Assembly (NCBI GenBank): GCA_964507325.1
Contig: CAZDQL010000016.1
Location: forward strand, 1-64,000
Source of the DNA: CAZDQL01 sp964507325
GTDB lineage: Bacteria > Planctomycetota > UBA1135 > GCA-002686595
Reading direction: 5' to 3'
DNA: 64,000 nt
The notes below the pieces were generated by a model. The model had not been told where the DNA came from, did not search any database, and worked only from the letters and a program-made list of their open reading frames with translations. Position 1 is the first letter of the stretch. Every line of letters starts with the position of its first letter. This document shows, piece by piece, positions 24,024 through 32,378 of this stretch. A program made the translations under genes and the position numbers.

Positions 24024-25778
24024 CTAACGGGTCCAGGGCAGGTGGAGTCGGAAGCGCGCTCCCTTCCCCCCTGGCTGGCTCCCGGCGACCGCGTCGAGGG
24101 ACAGCTCCCCCCCCAGGTCCCGGGCCAAGCCGCGCGCCAGGGCGAGCCCCAAGCCGATCCCGGGAGTGCCCTGCTCCGCCGCTTTCGCTCCGCGGTCGAA
24201 GGGGCGGAAGATGGTCTGTGCGCGGGCGGCGTCGATGCCGTCGCCGGAATCCTCCACGCAGAGCTCCAGCCGCTCCCCAGCCTCCCGCGCGGAGAGGCGC
24301 ACCGGCGGCGCGCCGTGCTTGCAGGCGTTGTCGACCAGGTTGGAGAGGATCTGACCCACCGCGTCCGGATCGGTCTCGAGGGCGCGGCCGTCCAGCCCGC
24401 GCAGGTCGACCTCCAGGGCTCCCCCCGCCTCCGCCAAGCGCCGCTCGAGGCTGGGGCGGATGCGCTCGACGAGGGCGGCGGGGGTGGTGCGCTCGCTGCG
24501 CAGGGGGACCCGGCCGTCCTCCAGCCGCGCGTAGGAGAGGACGTTCTCCACCAGGCCGGCCAGGCGATCGGACTCGACGCGCAGGGTGGAGAGGTACTCC
24601 CCGCGATGCTCCTCGGGAACCATCCCCTGCTCGAGCATCTCGGTGTACATGCGGAAGGTGGTCAGGGGGGTGCGCAGCTCGTGGGTCACCGCCGAGGCGA
24701 AGCGCGCGCGGCGCTCGCCGAAGGCCACGCTGGCGCGCAGGGAGAGGGCCAGGGCGGAGAGCACCAGGCCCGCCGCGGCCCAGGCGAAGACCAGGGTGGA
24801 GCGCAGGCCGCTCCAGGCGGGGAGCTCGAACTCGAGAGGCGCGAGCTCGAGGCGGGCCGGGAGGGTGGCGAGGGTGTGGTCGGAGCCGGAGCCCGGGCGT
24901 TCCGGCACCAGCTGCGCCCCGGGCAGGAGGTCTGCGACCTCCGCCAGCATGCGCTCGGCGAGGTGCGGCCAGTCGACCAGGAAGCCCTGCAGGAGCTCCC
25001 GCTCGCCGGCGCGCACCCGCCGCAGGTAGGCCAGGGGGGGCTGGTCTCGAGCGCCGAGCCAGAGGGGGACCAGGGATCCCTCGGGCTGGGGATCCTCCGT
25101 TGGAGCGGGGGCGGGAGCGGCGTTCTGGGCGGCGGCCCAGCGCTGGGCGAGGTCCAGCTTGCCGCGCCGCGCCTGGGAGGTGTCCTTGGCGACGCGCTCG
25201 TCGGGAGTCGGCGCCTCCGGTTCGATCTCGTCGGCGAGGGCGGCCAAGCGTCCCTCCCCCGCACCCAACGCGGCGCGCAGCGCCCCGACGTCGACCGCGG
25301 CGGCGAGCTCCTCCAGGCGCCAGCGCAGCCGTTCGATCCCCTCCGGATCCTCGACCGTCGCCTGGGTGAGGTCGAGCAGGTTGCCGCTGGGGACCTGGGG
25401 GGAGCTCCACTCTCCGTCCGCGTCGATCTGGAAGTGCAGCGGGAGCAGGCGGGAGCGGAAGCTGAGCAGGGGGGACGGGGAGAGCACCTCCCCCGGCTCG
25501 ATCGCCTGCAGCAGCCGGTTGTAGCTGCGCTTGTGGGGGACGTAGGGGCGGTAGTGGAACCAGGGCCGCGCCGCCTCGCGCACCAGGATCGGAGTCAGCC
25601 AGGAGTCGAGCTGCCAGAGGGCGATGCGCAGGGTGCCCTGACGCGCCGCCTGCGCCTCGGCGCGCACCTGCTGGCGCTCGAGGCGCAGGGCGAGCAGGGT
25701 CACCACCGCCAGCACCACGCCCCCCACGAGCGCACAGGTGGCCACCAGGCCGCGCCAGGATCGCCACGGCCGGCTCAC
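24024..25778 (-). CDS. Sensor histidine kinase of two-component system
   Basis: The 584-aa product has an N-terminal membrane helix (LVATCALVGGVVLAVVTLLAL), a sensor region of about 280 residues without a domain I recognise, a second helix (LVFAWAAAGLVLSALALSL), then HisKA (ASAVTHELRTPLTTFRMY, phospho-acceptor His366) and a HATPase_c domain with the N box (LVDNACKHGA), DSGDGI and the GIGLGLALARGLA lid. It spans the inner membrane with the sensor part outside. Its GTG start overlaps the response-regulator stop (GTGA), so the pair is translated together. The signal sensed is unknown. Two von Willebrand factor A protein genes lie upstream on the same strand. Confidence 0.9.
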   Translation of the reverse strand: MSRPWRSWRGLVATCALVGGVVLAVVTLLALRLERQQVRAEAQAARQGTLRIALWQLDSWLTPILVREAARPWFHYRPYVPHKRSYNRLLQAIEPGEVLSPSPLLSFRSRLLPLHFQIDADGEWSSPQVPSGNLLDLTQATVEDPEGIERLRWRLEELAAAVDVGALRAALGAGEGRLAALADEIEPEAPTPDERVAKDTSQARRGKLDLAQRWAAAQNAAPAPAPTEDPQPEGSLVPLWLGARDQPPLAYLRRVRAGERELLQGFLVDWPHLAERMLAEVADLLPGAQLVPERPGSGSDHTLATLPARLELAPLEFELPAWSGLRSTLVFAWAAAGLVLSALALSLRASVAFGERRARFASAVTHELRTPLTTFRMYTEMLEQGMVPEEHRGEYLSTLRVESDRLAGLVENVLSYARLEDGRVPLRSERTTPAALVERIRPSLERRLAEAGGALEVDLRGLDGRALETDPDAVGQILSNLVDNACKHGAPPVRLSAREAGERLELCVEDSGDGIDAARAQTIFRPFDRGAKAAEQGTPGIGLGLALARGLARDLGGELSLDAVAGSQPGGKGARFRLHLPWTR

Positions 25779-26485
25779 CGCGTCCCGACCTCGACTTCGG
25801 TGCCCAGCATGTAGCCCTTGCCGCGCACCGTCACGATCCAGCGCGCCTGGGCGGCCTCCTCACCGAGCTTGTCGCGCAGCCGCGCCACGTGCATGTCCAC
25901 CGTGCGCGTGTCGAGCCCGCGCGGGTCGAGCCCCCAGACGCGCTGCAGGAGCTCGGCGCGGGAGACCGCCCGGTCGGGAGCGCTCGCCAGGTAGCGCAGG
26001 ATCTGCACCTCCTTCTCCGAGAGGGTGTCGCGCTGCCCGTCACGCTCCACCTCGCGCCGCTCGAGGTGCACCTGCGTGGGGCCGAGGGTCAAGAGAGCCA
26101 CGTCCAGGGGGCGCTCGGCGCTGCGGCGCAGGACCGCCTCGACGCGCGCCAGGAGCTCGGTGGAGGAGAAGGGTTTGACCACGTAGTCATCGGCGCCGCG
26201 GCGCAGGCCGCGCACTCGATCCTCTTCGGCGCCGCGGGCGGTGACCATGATCACCGGCAGGGTGGGGCGGCCGCGGCGCAGCTCCTCCAGGAGCTCGAAG
26301 CCGCTGACGCCGGGCAGGACCACGTCCAGCAGGACCAGATCCAGCTCGGCGCCAGCCAGGGTGGCGCGCGCCCCGTGTCCCTCGGTGCACTCGAGCACCT
26401 CGTAGCCCGCGAACTGCAGGCTGTCCACCAGACCGCGGCGCACGGCGGGGTCGTCCTCGACGACCAGGACCCTCGAACGACTCAC
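25775..26485 (-). CDS. OmpR/PhoB-family response regulator
   Basis: The 236-aa product has a receiver domain with acidic pocket E10-D11-D12, phospho-acceptor Asp54 (LVLLDVVLPG), the Thr of VTARG and Lys of DYVVKPF, and a winged-helix DNA-binding domain from about residue 135 (LSEKEVQILRYLASAP, TVDMHVARLRDKLG, TVRGKGYML). It pairs with the adjacent kinase. It starts at GTG 26485, 12 nt after the vWA gene ends. No Shine-Dalgarno sequence is visible; a minus-strand TAGGCT (26492-26497) lies 6 nt upstream and could permit a separate leaderless transcript. Targets are unknown. Confidence 0.93.
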   Translation of the reverse strand: MSRSRVLVVEDDPAVRRGLVDSLQFAGYEVLECTEGHGARATLAGAELDLVLLDVVLPGVSGFELLEELRRGRPTLPVIMVTARGAEEDRVRGLRRGADDYVVKPFSSTELLARVEAVLRRSAERPLDVALLTLGPTQVHLERREVERDGQRDTLSEKEVQILRYLASAPDRAVSRAELLQRVWGLDPRGLDTRTVDMHVARLRDKLGEEAAQARWIVTVRGKGYMLGTEVEVGTR

Positions 26486-26491
26486 GGGCGG

Positions 26492-26497
26492 AGCCTA
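26492..26497 (-). promoter_or_regulatory. Candidate -10 element (TAGGCT) before the response-regulator gene
   Basis: Minus-strand TAGGCT ends 6 nt before GTG 26485 and lies in the short gap after the vWA gene. The geometry matches the other suspected leaderless starts of this window; no -35 was recognised. Confidence 0.3.
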
Positions 26498-27685
26498 TCA
26501 GGGACGGGGGTCCTTCGCGGCCTTGAACCGGAAGCCCTTGTTCTGGGCCTGGGCGCGCAGGGCCGAGGAGAGAGCGCGGTCGAAGGAGTGGGAGTCGTCG
26601 AGCCCCTCGGCGCGCCGCTTCTCCGCGATCCAGGCGCCGCGCCGGGCGTCGAGCGTCTCGATCTGCTCCTGGATCTGGCGCCGCCGGCGCCACTTCTCCT
26701 CTACGTAGGCCTTGCGACCTCCCAGATCGAGGGAGCGCACCGCCTCGGGCAGGTCCTCATCCTTCAGCTCCTTCCATTCGAAACCCTTGGCGCGGCTGGC
26801 GTCGACCAGGTCCCAGGCGTTCCAGTAGAGCTTGCCCGCCTTGGTGCGCGCGCGACCGGCGGCCGCCTCACCGTTCAGGGAGGCGGCGTTGCTGTCCTGG
26901 GCACTCTGGTTGGCGACCCCCTCCCGGCCGCGCCCCCCGAGGGGTACGTAGGTGTCGTTGAGCGCGGTGGAGAGGGCGCTGAGCTGGGCGTCGAAGGGGG
27001 TCTCGACGACCAGGGTGCCCCCGTGGTGGTCGATGCTCGCGTAGTGACCATCCGCCAGCTTCGCGACCTCGCGCCAGCCCGCGGCCACGGAGTCCTCCGC
27101 CCCTCCGCAGTAGATCGAGTTGACCATGATCCCGCGCGCGATCGCTTTGCGGCACGCGTCGCGGAAGGGGACCTCCCGGTCCTGGTCCGCCGACTCGTTG
27201 CCCGCCACCACGATCAGCCGCAGGGCGAGGGGATCGTTGGACCAGGCCAAGCGGTCGGTGGCGCTCCCGAGGACACGCCCCACGAGCTCGGTCCCGCCGT
27301 TGGTCGACAGGGCGAAGAGCTTCTGGGAGACGAGGTCCAGGTCGGTGGTGAGGCCCACGTCGAGGGCCACCCAGCCCCGCTCGGGGTCGTGGCCGTTGTT
27401 GCCGAAGGTCAAGAGCGCCACCCGCAGCCGGGGTTCCGGCTCCGCCAGCGCCAGCTCGTTCACGATCGCCCACAGCTTCTGCTTGGCGGCTTCGATCAGG
27501 CCCTCCATCGAGCCCGAGGTGTCGAGGCAGATGGCGAGGTCGACGTCGCGTGGCACGACGGCGGCAGGCCCGATGGGGCGTACCTGGACGACCTGCACCT
27601 GCGGGTCATCGGCGGGCAAGGGCGTCCCCTGGGCGCTGGCGATGCAGGGCAGGAGCGTCGTGGCGAGGAGTGTGAGGCGTCGCAT
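26498..27685 (-). CDS. Secreted von Willebrand factor A domain protein
   Basis: The 395-aa product has a signal peptide (LTLLATTLLPCIASAQG). A vWA domain covers about residues 45-235: MIDAS D-T-S-G-S-M at the first strand, a threonine in the STNGGTELVG loop and the acidic residue of GNESADQDRE. This metal-ion-dependent adhesion site binds a partner through Mg. Residues 250-395 are charged and helical (EKWRRRRQIQEQIETLDARRGAWIAEKR, likely coiled coil) with no known domain. A Shine-Dalgarno AAGGA (27692-27696) lies 6 nt before the ATG. It follows the VIT-vWA gene by 24 nt and probably forms a unit with it. The role may be adhesion or assembly of an extracytoplasmic complex. Confidence 0.85.
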   Translation of the reverse strand: MRRLTLLATTLLPCIASAQGTPLPADDPQVQVVQVRPIGPAAVVPRDVDLAICLDTSGSMEGLIEAAKQKLWAIVNELALAEPEPRLRVALLTFGNNGHDPERGWVALDVGLTTDLDLVSQKLFALSTNGGTELVGRVLGSATDRLAWSNDPLALRLIVVAGNESADQDREVPFRDACRKAIARGIMVNSIYCGGAEDSVAAGWREVAKLADGHYASIDHHGGTLVVETPFDAQLSALSTALNDTYVPLGGRGREGVANQSAQDSNAASLNGEAAAGRARTKAGKLYWNAWDLVDASRAKGFEWKELKDEDLPEAVRSLDLGGRKAYVEEKWRRRRQIQEQIETLDARRGAWIAEKRRAEGLDDSHSFDRALSSALRAQAQNKGFRFKAAKDPRP

Positions 27686-27709
27686 GTTGGTTCCTTGTGT
27701 TCAGTGCTC

Positions 27710-29962
27710 TCAGTCGTTCTGGATCAAGACGTTCTCGCCGCGTTCGCGCAGCAGGATGCGCCCCGGGAGGGCGAGCTGTCCCTGGCGTCCCTCGGCCGTC
27801 AGCCGTTTGACCAGGGCGGAGTGTTCGGGGCTGCCGAAGGTCACGGTGCGGTCCACCGCGGACGGCCCCGCCAGGGCGGAGCGGGAGTCGACCCACAGAT
27901 CGCCGCGCCGGAAGAAGGCGCGATCGCCGACCTGTTGCACGTTGGCGATCTCGATGCGCTTCCCCTCCGCGTCCCAGAAGCCGTTGGACGGATCGAGGAA
28001 GCCGCGCTGCTTGCGCTCGTTCAGGTTGCGCCCCTGGCTGACCGCGCTCTTGCCGCTGCGATGGCGCACCGCCTGCTCGGTGAGGTTGGCGCCGGTGGTG
28101 ACGAGCAGCTCGTCCCAGGCTTCCAGGTCGGTCCCTTCCGTGGCCAGGAAGGCCGTGTACTCGGAGAGGATGCCGAAGCGCGTCGAGAGGCGCAGGATCT
28201 CGGTGGCCAGCTCGCGGTAGCGCGGGTCGCGAAGCGGGTTCGAGCCCGCGAAGGGATCGTGGCCGTTGGCGGCGCCCGCCTGCCGGATCTGATCGACCAG
28301 GTAGGCGATCTTGCGGGTGGCCCACAGGCGCGGAACGAAGCTGTTGCGCGTCGAAGCGCGCGCCATGTCGAAGTCGAAGCGGAAACTCCTGGGCTCGCCG
28401 CGCGAGTTGCCCTTCAAGCGAAACTCGAGGCGCTGCTCCCCGCGGTATTGGCCGAGCAGGACCAGCCCCTCCCCCTCGAAGAGGTCGGGCAGTTGGGCCG
28501 GCATCAGTTCGCGCAGGGCCTGAGTGGTGGGGATGCCGCGCTTGTCGAACACCTCGAGCTCGAGGTCGGCCAGCACCGGACCCGCCAGCCTCTGGAAGAC
28601 CTCGCCCACCTTGACCTCCACGTCCTCGTTGGGGAGCACGTAGGTGCTGGTGGCACGGCTGGCGTCGGCGACGCGGTCGAGCAAGGGGGCGTTGACGTCG
28701 CTGCCGACGCCGAAGGTGAACACGCGCCGGCGGTGCGGGTTGGCGTGCTCGACCAGGGAGCGGATCGAGACCTCGGAGGTGTCGCCGACGGTGGGCAGTC
28801 CGTCGGTCAGGAAGAGCACGATCGGCAGGGTGCCCGGGGTGGGCTCCTGGCGCAGGGCCTCCAGCAGGGCGTCGTGCAGGTTGGTGCCGCCGATCGGCTG
28901 CAGGGAGGCGAGGTAGCGCCGCGCCGCCTTGGTGGAGTCGCGGTCCTTGCGCACCGGGCGACGAGCGAAGCTCGCCACCTGGCTCGAGTAGTCGATCACG
29001 TTGAAGGCCTCTCCCTCCTCCAAGCCCTCGATCACCTGCAGGCCCGCCGCGCGCGCTTGGTCCATCTTCTCCCCCGCCATCGAGCCGGAGCGGTCGAGCA
29101 CCACGGTGACCTCGCGCGGGATGCGGCGCTGGCGAGCCTCGGGGTCCAGGGGTAGGCCGACCATCATCAGGAAGTAGCCTCCGCCGATCTGGGGATCGGG
29201 GTAGGCGAAGAGAGCGGCGGAGAGGTCCGCGCGCTCGCGCAGGTAGGTGATGCGCAGCGGACCCGGAGCGCGGTGGGCGCCCTGGCGCAGGACGAGCCGC
29301 CGGTGGTGGGCGCCCTTGCGCTCGGCGACCAGGTCGTGGCTGGGGGAGTACACCATCGAGATCGGGAGCTCGGAGCGGATGTCGACCTCGACCCGCCAGG
29401 GCACCTCCGCGCGCAGGGACTCGGTGCGCGGCAAGACGTAGTCGACCCGGTTCCCGTCGGCCGGGCAGAGGTGGTCGTAGGTGAGCTGCAAGCGCTGGGT
29501 CCCCCCGGCGGGGACGGGGAAGACGCTGCTCTGGATCAGCTGGTAGCCGGCGAACTCGAGCAGGGCGGGGTCCCGCAGGCGGCGCACGATCTCGTCGTAG
29601 GTGCGGCGCGCCTCGTCGCGGGGCAGGACCCGGGCGCTCGGCTCGCGCCCCGTACCCTCGAAGCGGAAGGCGCTCACCGCCGCCCCGTCGGGCACGGGCA
29701 AGAGCAGCACCGCTTCGGTCTGGCGCTGGCCGAGATTGCGCAGGCGGATGTCGAGGGTGGTCGACGCGGCCTGCTCGCGGATGGAGATCCGCGCGCCGAT
29801 CGACTCAATCACGACCGCGGGTGAGCTGCGCCTGGCTGGCCACACGCGGGCCTGGGGTACGACGAGCTGGGCCCCCTGGAAGTGGGGGAAGGTCTCCTGG
29901 GCGGGGGCGAGGCCCGCGAGGAGCAGCAGGGCGGCGGGGATGAGGGTCTGCGTGGATCGCAC
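27710..29962 (-). CDS. Secreted VIT and von Willebrand factor A domain protein
   Basis: The start is GTG 29962 (750 aa), supported by GGAAGG 7 nt upstream and a signal peptide immediately after it (LIPAALLLLAGLAPAQ). A VIT domain, as in inter-alpha-trypsin-inhibitor heavy chains, follows at about residues 35-170 (STTLDIRLRNLGQRQTEAVL, PVPDGAAVSAFRFEG, RDEARRTYDEIV). A vWA domain lies at about 280-470 with MIDAS D-R-S-G-S-M, then the GTNLHDAL threonine loop and FLTDGLPTVG. The C-terminal 250 residues have no domain I know, although ILRLSTRFGILSEYTAFL resembles the helix often seen after vWA in these proteins. It is exported and may bind a metal-dependent partner. The frame runs open upstream to 30622, but that part is antisense to thiL. 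Confidence 0.88.
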   Translation of the reverse strand: MRSTQTLIPAALLLLAGLAPAQETFPHFQGAQLVVPQARVWPARRSSPAVVIESIGARISIREQAASTTLDIRLRNLGQRQTEAVLLLPVPDGAAVSAFRFEGTGREPSARVLPRDEARRTYDEIVRRLRDPALLEFAGYQLIQSSVFPVPAGGTQRLQLTYDHLCPADGNRVDYVLPRTESLRAEVPWRVEVDIRSELPISMVYSPSHDLVAERKGAHHRRLVLRQGAHRAPGPLRITYLRERADLSAALFAYPDPQIGGGYFLMMVGLPLDPEARQRRIPREVTVVLDRSGSMAGEKMDQARAAGLQVIEGLEEGEAFNVIDYSSQVASFARRPVRKDRDSTKAARRYLASLQPIGGTNLHDALLEALRQEPTPGTLPIVLFLTDGLPTVGDTSEVSIRSLVEHANPHRRRVFTFGVGSDVNAPLLDRVADASRATSTYVLPNEDVEVKVGEVFQRLAGPVLADLELEVFDKRGIPTTQALRELMPAQLPDLFEGEGLVLLGQYRGEQRLEFRLKGNSRGEPRSFRFDFDMARASTRNSFVPRLWATRKIAYLVDQIRQAGAANGHDPFAGSNPLRDPRYRELATEILRLSTRFGILSEYTAFLATEGTDLEAWDELLVTTGANLTEQAVRHRSGKSAVSQGRNLNERKQRGFLDPSNGFWDAEGKRIEIANVQQVGDRAFFRRGDLWVDSRSALAGPSAVDRTVTFGSPEHSALVKRLTAEGRQGQLALPGRILLRERGENVLIQND

Positions 29963-29969
29963 GGTGGTT

Positions 29970-29975
29970 CCTTCC
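29970..29975 (-). promoter_or_regulatory. Shine-Dalgarno GGAAGG deciding the start of the VIT-vWA gene
   Basis: On the minus strand GGAAGG lies 7 nt before GTG 29962. Together with the signal peptide immediately after it, this fixes the start well inside the much longer open frame. Confidence 0.65.
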
Positions 29976-30070
29976 TGGCGCCCGGGGCGCCTCTGTGTGG
30001 ACAGTACGGCTGTTCGGGGCCCTGGCTTGGTAACCGGCGCGTCACACGGGGCCTGGCGAGGGCTAGAATC

Positions 30071-30266
30071 TGAACTGCCCCCATTCCGTGTGCATTTGCG
30101 CGCGCCTCCCGCCGCAACCTCGCTAGCAGCAAGGACTTCGAGCGCCTGTCCCCCGGAGCAGGCCCATCGTCCACCGAGGGCAGCGGGGGGAACGGCCTGA
30201 CCGATGGACCGGGCGGCTGTCGCCCGGCAGCCAGCCGCTGGGAGCACACTAAAAGGGGGCAGTTCA
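30071..30266. repeat. Repeat element B: 196 bp with perfect 12-bp inverted ends
   Basis: TGAACTGCCCCC (30071-30082) and GGGGGCAGTTCA (30255-30266) are perfect inverted repeats. Element A at 7814-8028 shares the right end exactly, the left end at 10 of 12 positions and two short inner blocks. The interior has no convincing coding potential. The arrangement resembles a miniature inverted-repeat element or remnant of a transposon end. It lies directly upstream of thiL, as element A lies directly upstream of the SNF2 gene. Confidence 0.65.
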
Positions 30267-30267
30267 C

Positions 30268-30273
30268 TAGGAT
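30268..30273 (+). promoter_or_regulatory. Candidate -10 element (TAGGAT) for thiL
   Basis: TAGGAT begins 2 nt after the right end of element B and ends 6 nt before GTG 30280. If used, it would give a leaderless thiL mRNA, and the repeat would supply the upstream promoter context. Confidence 0.35.
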
Positions 30274-30279
30274 CACCGC

Positions 30280-31200
30280 GTGACCTGGGACGAAGACCGC
30301 CTCCACCGCTGGCTGGCGCGTCGGCCGAGGCCGGCGACGCTGGCGGGCTCGATGGGCCACGACGCGGCAGTGCTGGCCGCCGTGCGCGGGCGGGAGGTGG
30401 TCTGCTGCGACCAGCTCGTCGAGGGGGTGCACTGCGAGGCGGGCACCCCTGCGGGGGCGATCGGGGCCAAGGCGGCGGCGCGGGCCCTCTCCGATCTGGC
30501 GGCGACGGCGGCCACGCCCCACGCGCTGCTCTGTGCCCTGCGGGCGCCCCAGGAGACCGACGAGCGCCGCCTGCGGGGGATTCTGAAGGCGCTCGACCGG
30601 GAGGGACGGCGCCATGGAGCACCCCTGGTGGGGGGGGACTTGACCTCCGGGAAGGGCCCCCTCTCCCTGGCGGTCACCGCCCTCGGTCGCCTCGAGCGTG
30701 CGGGGCGGCCCCCCGGCAGGGACCGGGCGCGCGCCGGGCAGGTCGTGGTGCTGACGGGGCCGGTGGGGGGGAGCGGGCTCGGCCGCCACCTCGAGATCCG
30801 CCCCCGACTGGCGCAGGGGCGCTGGCTCGACTCCCTGGGGGCGACCGCCCTGATGGACGTCTCCGACGGCTTGGCGTGGGATCTCCACCGCTTGGCCCGC
30901 AGCGCGGGGGCGCGCATCGACCTGGAGACGGTTCCCCTGCACGAGGACGCCCACCTCGCCGCCGAGGAGTCCGGCGAGGAGGCGCTGGACCACGCCCTGC
31001 ACGACGGCGAGGACCACGAGCTGATCGCCACCCTTTCTCCACGCGCCGCCCGCAAGGCCCTGGCCGCCGCTCCGGAGCGCTGCCCCGAGCTCACCCTCGT
31101 CGGTCGAGTGCGGCTGGGCAAGGGGCTCTGGCTGGCGCTCGAGGGGGAGAAGGCGCGGCGCTGGCGTCCGGAGGAGGGGGGGTGGCGCCATGGCGGCTGA
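30280..31200 (+). CDS. thiL: Thiamine-monophosphate kinase
   Basis: The 306-aa product phosphorylates thiamine monophosphate to the active cofactor thiamine diphosphate, the last step of the pathway, in the cytoplasm. ThiL/PurM-fold motifs are present: GHDAAVL near the N-terminus (usually G-D-D-A-A), a C-D-Q-L-V-E-G-V-H segment (usually D-x-[LM]-V-E-G-x-H-F), ALSDLAATAA, APLVGGDLTSG, LMDVSDGLAWDLHRL and HDGEDHELI (usually G-G-E-D-Y-E-L). The first Asp of D-D-A-A is His here and Asp before L-V-E-G is shifted to D-Q, mild changes in metal-binding loops. It starts at GTG 30280 and overlaps tsaE by 11 bp. Confidence 0.87.
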   Translation: MTWDEDRLHRWLARRPRPATLAGSMGHDAAVLAAVRGREVVCCDQLVEGVHCEAGTPAGAIGAKAAARALSDLAATAATPHALLCALRAPQETDERRLRGILKALDREGRRHGAPLVGGDLTSGKGPLSLAVTALGRLERAGRPPGRDRARAGQVVVLTGPVGGSGLGRHLEIRPRLAQGRWLDSLGATALMDVSDGLAWDLHRLARSAGARIDLETVPLHEDAHLAAEESGEEALDHALHDGEDHELIATLSPRAARKALAAAPERCPELTLVGRVRLGKGLWLALEGEKARRWRPEEGGWRHGG

Positions 31201-31771
31201 ACGGGAGCGTCGCTTCCAGTCCACCTCCCCCGAGGGGACCGAGGCCCTGGGGGAGGCCCTGGGCGGACTCCTCGAGTCGGGAACCGTCGTCGCCCTGCAC
31301 GGAGAGCTCGGGGCGGGCAAGACCTGCTTCGTGCGCGGCCTTGCGCGGGGCCTGGGCATCCTCGAGGGGATCGCCAGCCCCAGCTACACCCTGATGCAGG
31401 CCCACGAGGGGGGACGGATCCCCCTCTATCACTTCGACGCCTGGATGGAGCGCCGGGAGGAGGCCCTCTTGGCGGACGGCGGGGACTCCTGGCTCTACGC
31501 GGATGGGATCGCGGTGGTGGAGTGGGCTCAGCGGGTGCAGGGGTGGCTGCCGACACCGCGGCTGGAGGTGCGAATCGGGCACTTGGGACCGGAGGCGCGC
31601 TCGGTGGCCCTGGTGGTGGTGGGGGGAGATCGTGGGGAGGGGCTGCCGCTGACCCGAGTCCTCAGCTCCCTGACGCCCCCCGTGGGGGTCGTGGAGGGGG
31701 TGGAGCCCTGTCACGCCGACCGGGAAAAGAGCTCTCTTCCTGAACCGGGCGCCGACCCGGCCGTTGGGTAG
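31190..31771 (+). CDS. tsaE: tRNA N6-threonylcarbamoyladenosine biosynthesis ATPase TsaE
   Basis: The 193-aa product has the TsaE P-loop (GELGAGKT, residues 38-45), the switch segment SPSYTLMQAHEGG, YHFDAW and VEWAQRV. TsaE works with TsaD and TsaB to make the t6A modification at position 37 of ANN-decoding tRNAs. The core ends near residue 155; about 35 residues of tail (TPPVGVVEGVEPCHADRE) are extra and probably disordered. Its start lies inside the end of thiL and the ECF sigma gene begins inside its end, so the four genes are expressed together. Confidence 0.9.
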   Translation: MAAERERRFQSTSPEGTEALGEALGGLLESGTVVALHGELGAGKTCFVRGLARGLGILEGIASPSYTLMQAHEGGRIPLYHFDAWMERREEALLADGGDSWLYADGIAVVEWAQRVQGWLPTPRLEVRIGHLGPEARSVALVVVGGDRGEGLPLTRVLSSLTPPVGVVEGVEPCHADREKSSLPEPGADPAVG

Positions 31772-32378
31772 ACCGTTGAAGGACCACTGGGAGGACGCCG
31801 CGGATCCCCTCGCGGCTCTGGCAGCTGGGGATGGCACCCTCTTCGAGGCCTTCGTTCGAGCCGAACTGGAGAGCTTCCTCGGCTTCTTCCAGCGCCTGGG
31901 TGCCACGCGCGCCGAGGCTGAGGACCTGGCCCAGGACCTTTGTCTCAAGTTGCACCAGCACGCCCAGCAGTACGACCGCCAGGGTCGCTTCGCCGCCTAC
32001 GCCTTCCGCGTGGCGCGCAACCTGTGGATCGACCGCACCCGGCGCCGCGCCGTGCGCAGGGCGGAAGCTCTCGGCCCCCGAGAGGAGGGGGAGGCGGGCC
32101 AGGTCGAACGCCTCGCCGATCGGACCCAGTCGGAGCCGGGGAGCGTCCTCGCCCGTCGCGAGGAGGCGGAGCGCTTGCGGGAGGCCCTGGGGCTGCTCCC
32201 CGAGCGCCAGCGGCTGGTCTTCGAGCTGGGCGTCATGCAGGAGCTGCCCTACCGGGAGATCGGAGAGATCCTGGAGATCCCGGTGGGCACGGTGAAGTCC
32301 CGCATGTTCCACGCCGTGCGCCGGTTGCGCGAGGCGATGGGGATCGAGGAGACGGGGGAAGGGGGTGAGGTGGCGTGA
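31764..32378 (+). CDS. ECF-type RNA polymerase sigma-70 factor
   Basis: The 204-aa product has region 2 (FLGFFQRLGATRAEAEDLAQDLCLKL, then FAAYAFRVARNLWIDRTRRR) and region 4 (LPERQRLVFELGVMQELPYREIGEILEI, then PVGTVKSRMFHAVRRLR). The layout is that of a small ECF sigma factor directing RNA polymerase to a dedicated promoter set. The start is uncertain: TTG 31764 overlaps the tsaE stop, a second TTG lies at 31776, and neither has a good Shine-Dalgarno sequence, so coupled translation is likely. The next gene overlaps by GTGA and probably encodes its membrane regulator. The regulon is unknown. Confidence 0.88.
   Translation: MGRPLKDHWEDAADPLAALAAGDGTLFEAFVRAELESFLGFFQRLGATRAEAEDLAQDLCLKLHQHAQQYDRQGRFAAYAFRVARNLWIDRTRRRAVRRAEALGPREEGEAGQVERLADRTQSEPGSVLARREEAERLREALGLLPERQRLVFELGVMQELPYREIGEILEIPVGTVKSRMFHAVRRLREAMGIEETGEGGEVA

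Larger units (their letters stand above)
29963..30279. other. Divergent intergenic region between VIT-vWA gene and thiL
   Basis: The 317-bp spacer between diverging genes holds the Shine-Dalgarno sequence of the VIT-vWA gene at one end, repeat element B (30071-30266) over most of its length, and a candidate -10 for thiL at the other end. A TAGAAT hexamer at 30064-30069 lies just outside the left end of the element. I see no gene in it. Confidence 0.6.

Noticed and set aside
28220..28250. GGTTCGAGCC-like tRNA T-arm motif
   Set aside because: It lies inside the VIT-vWA coding frame and no acceptor or anticodon stem can be drawn around it.
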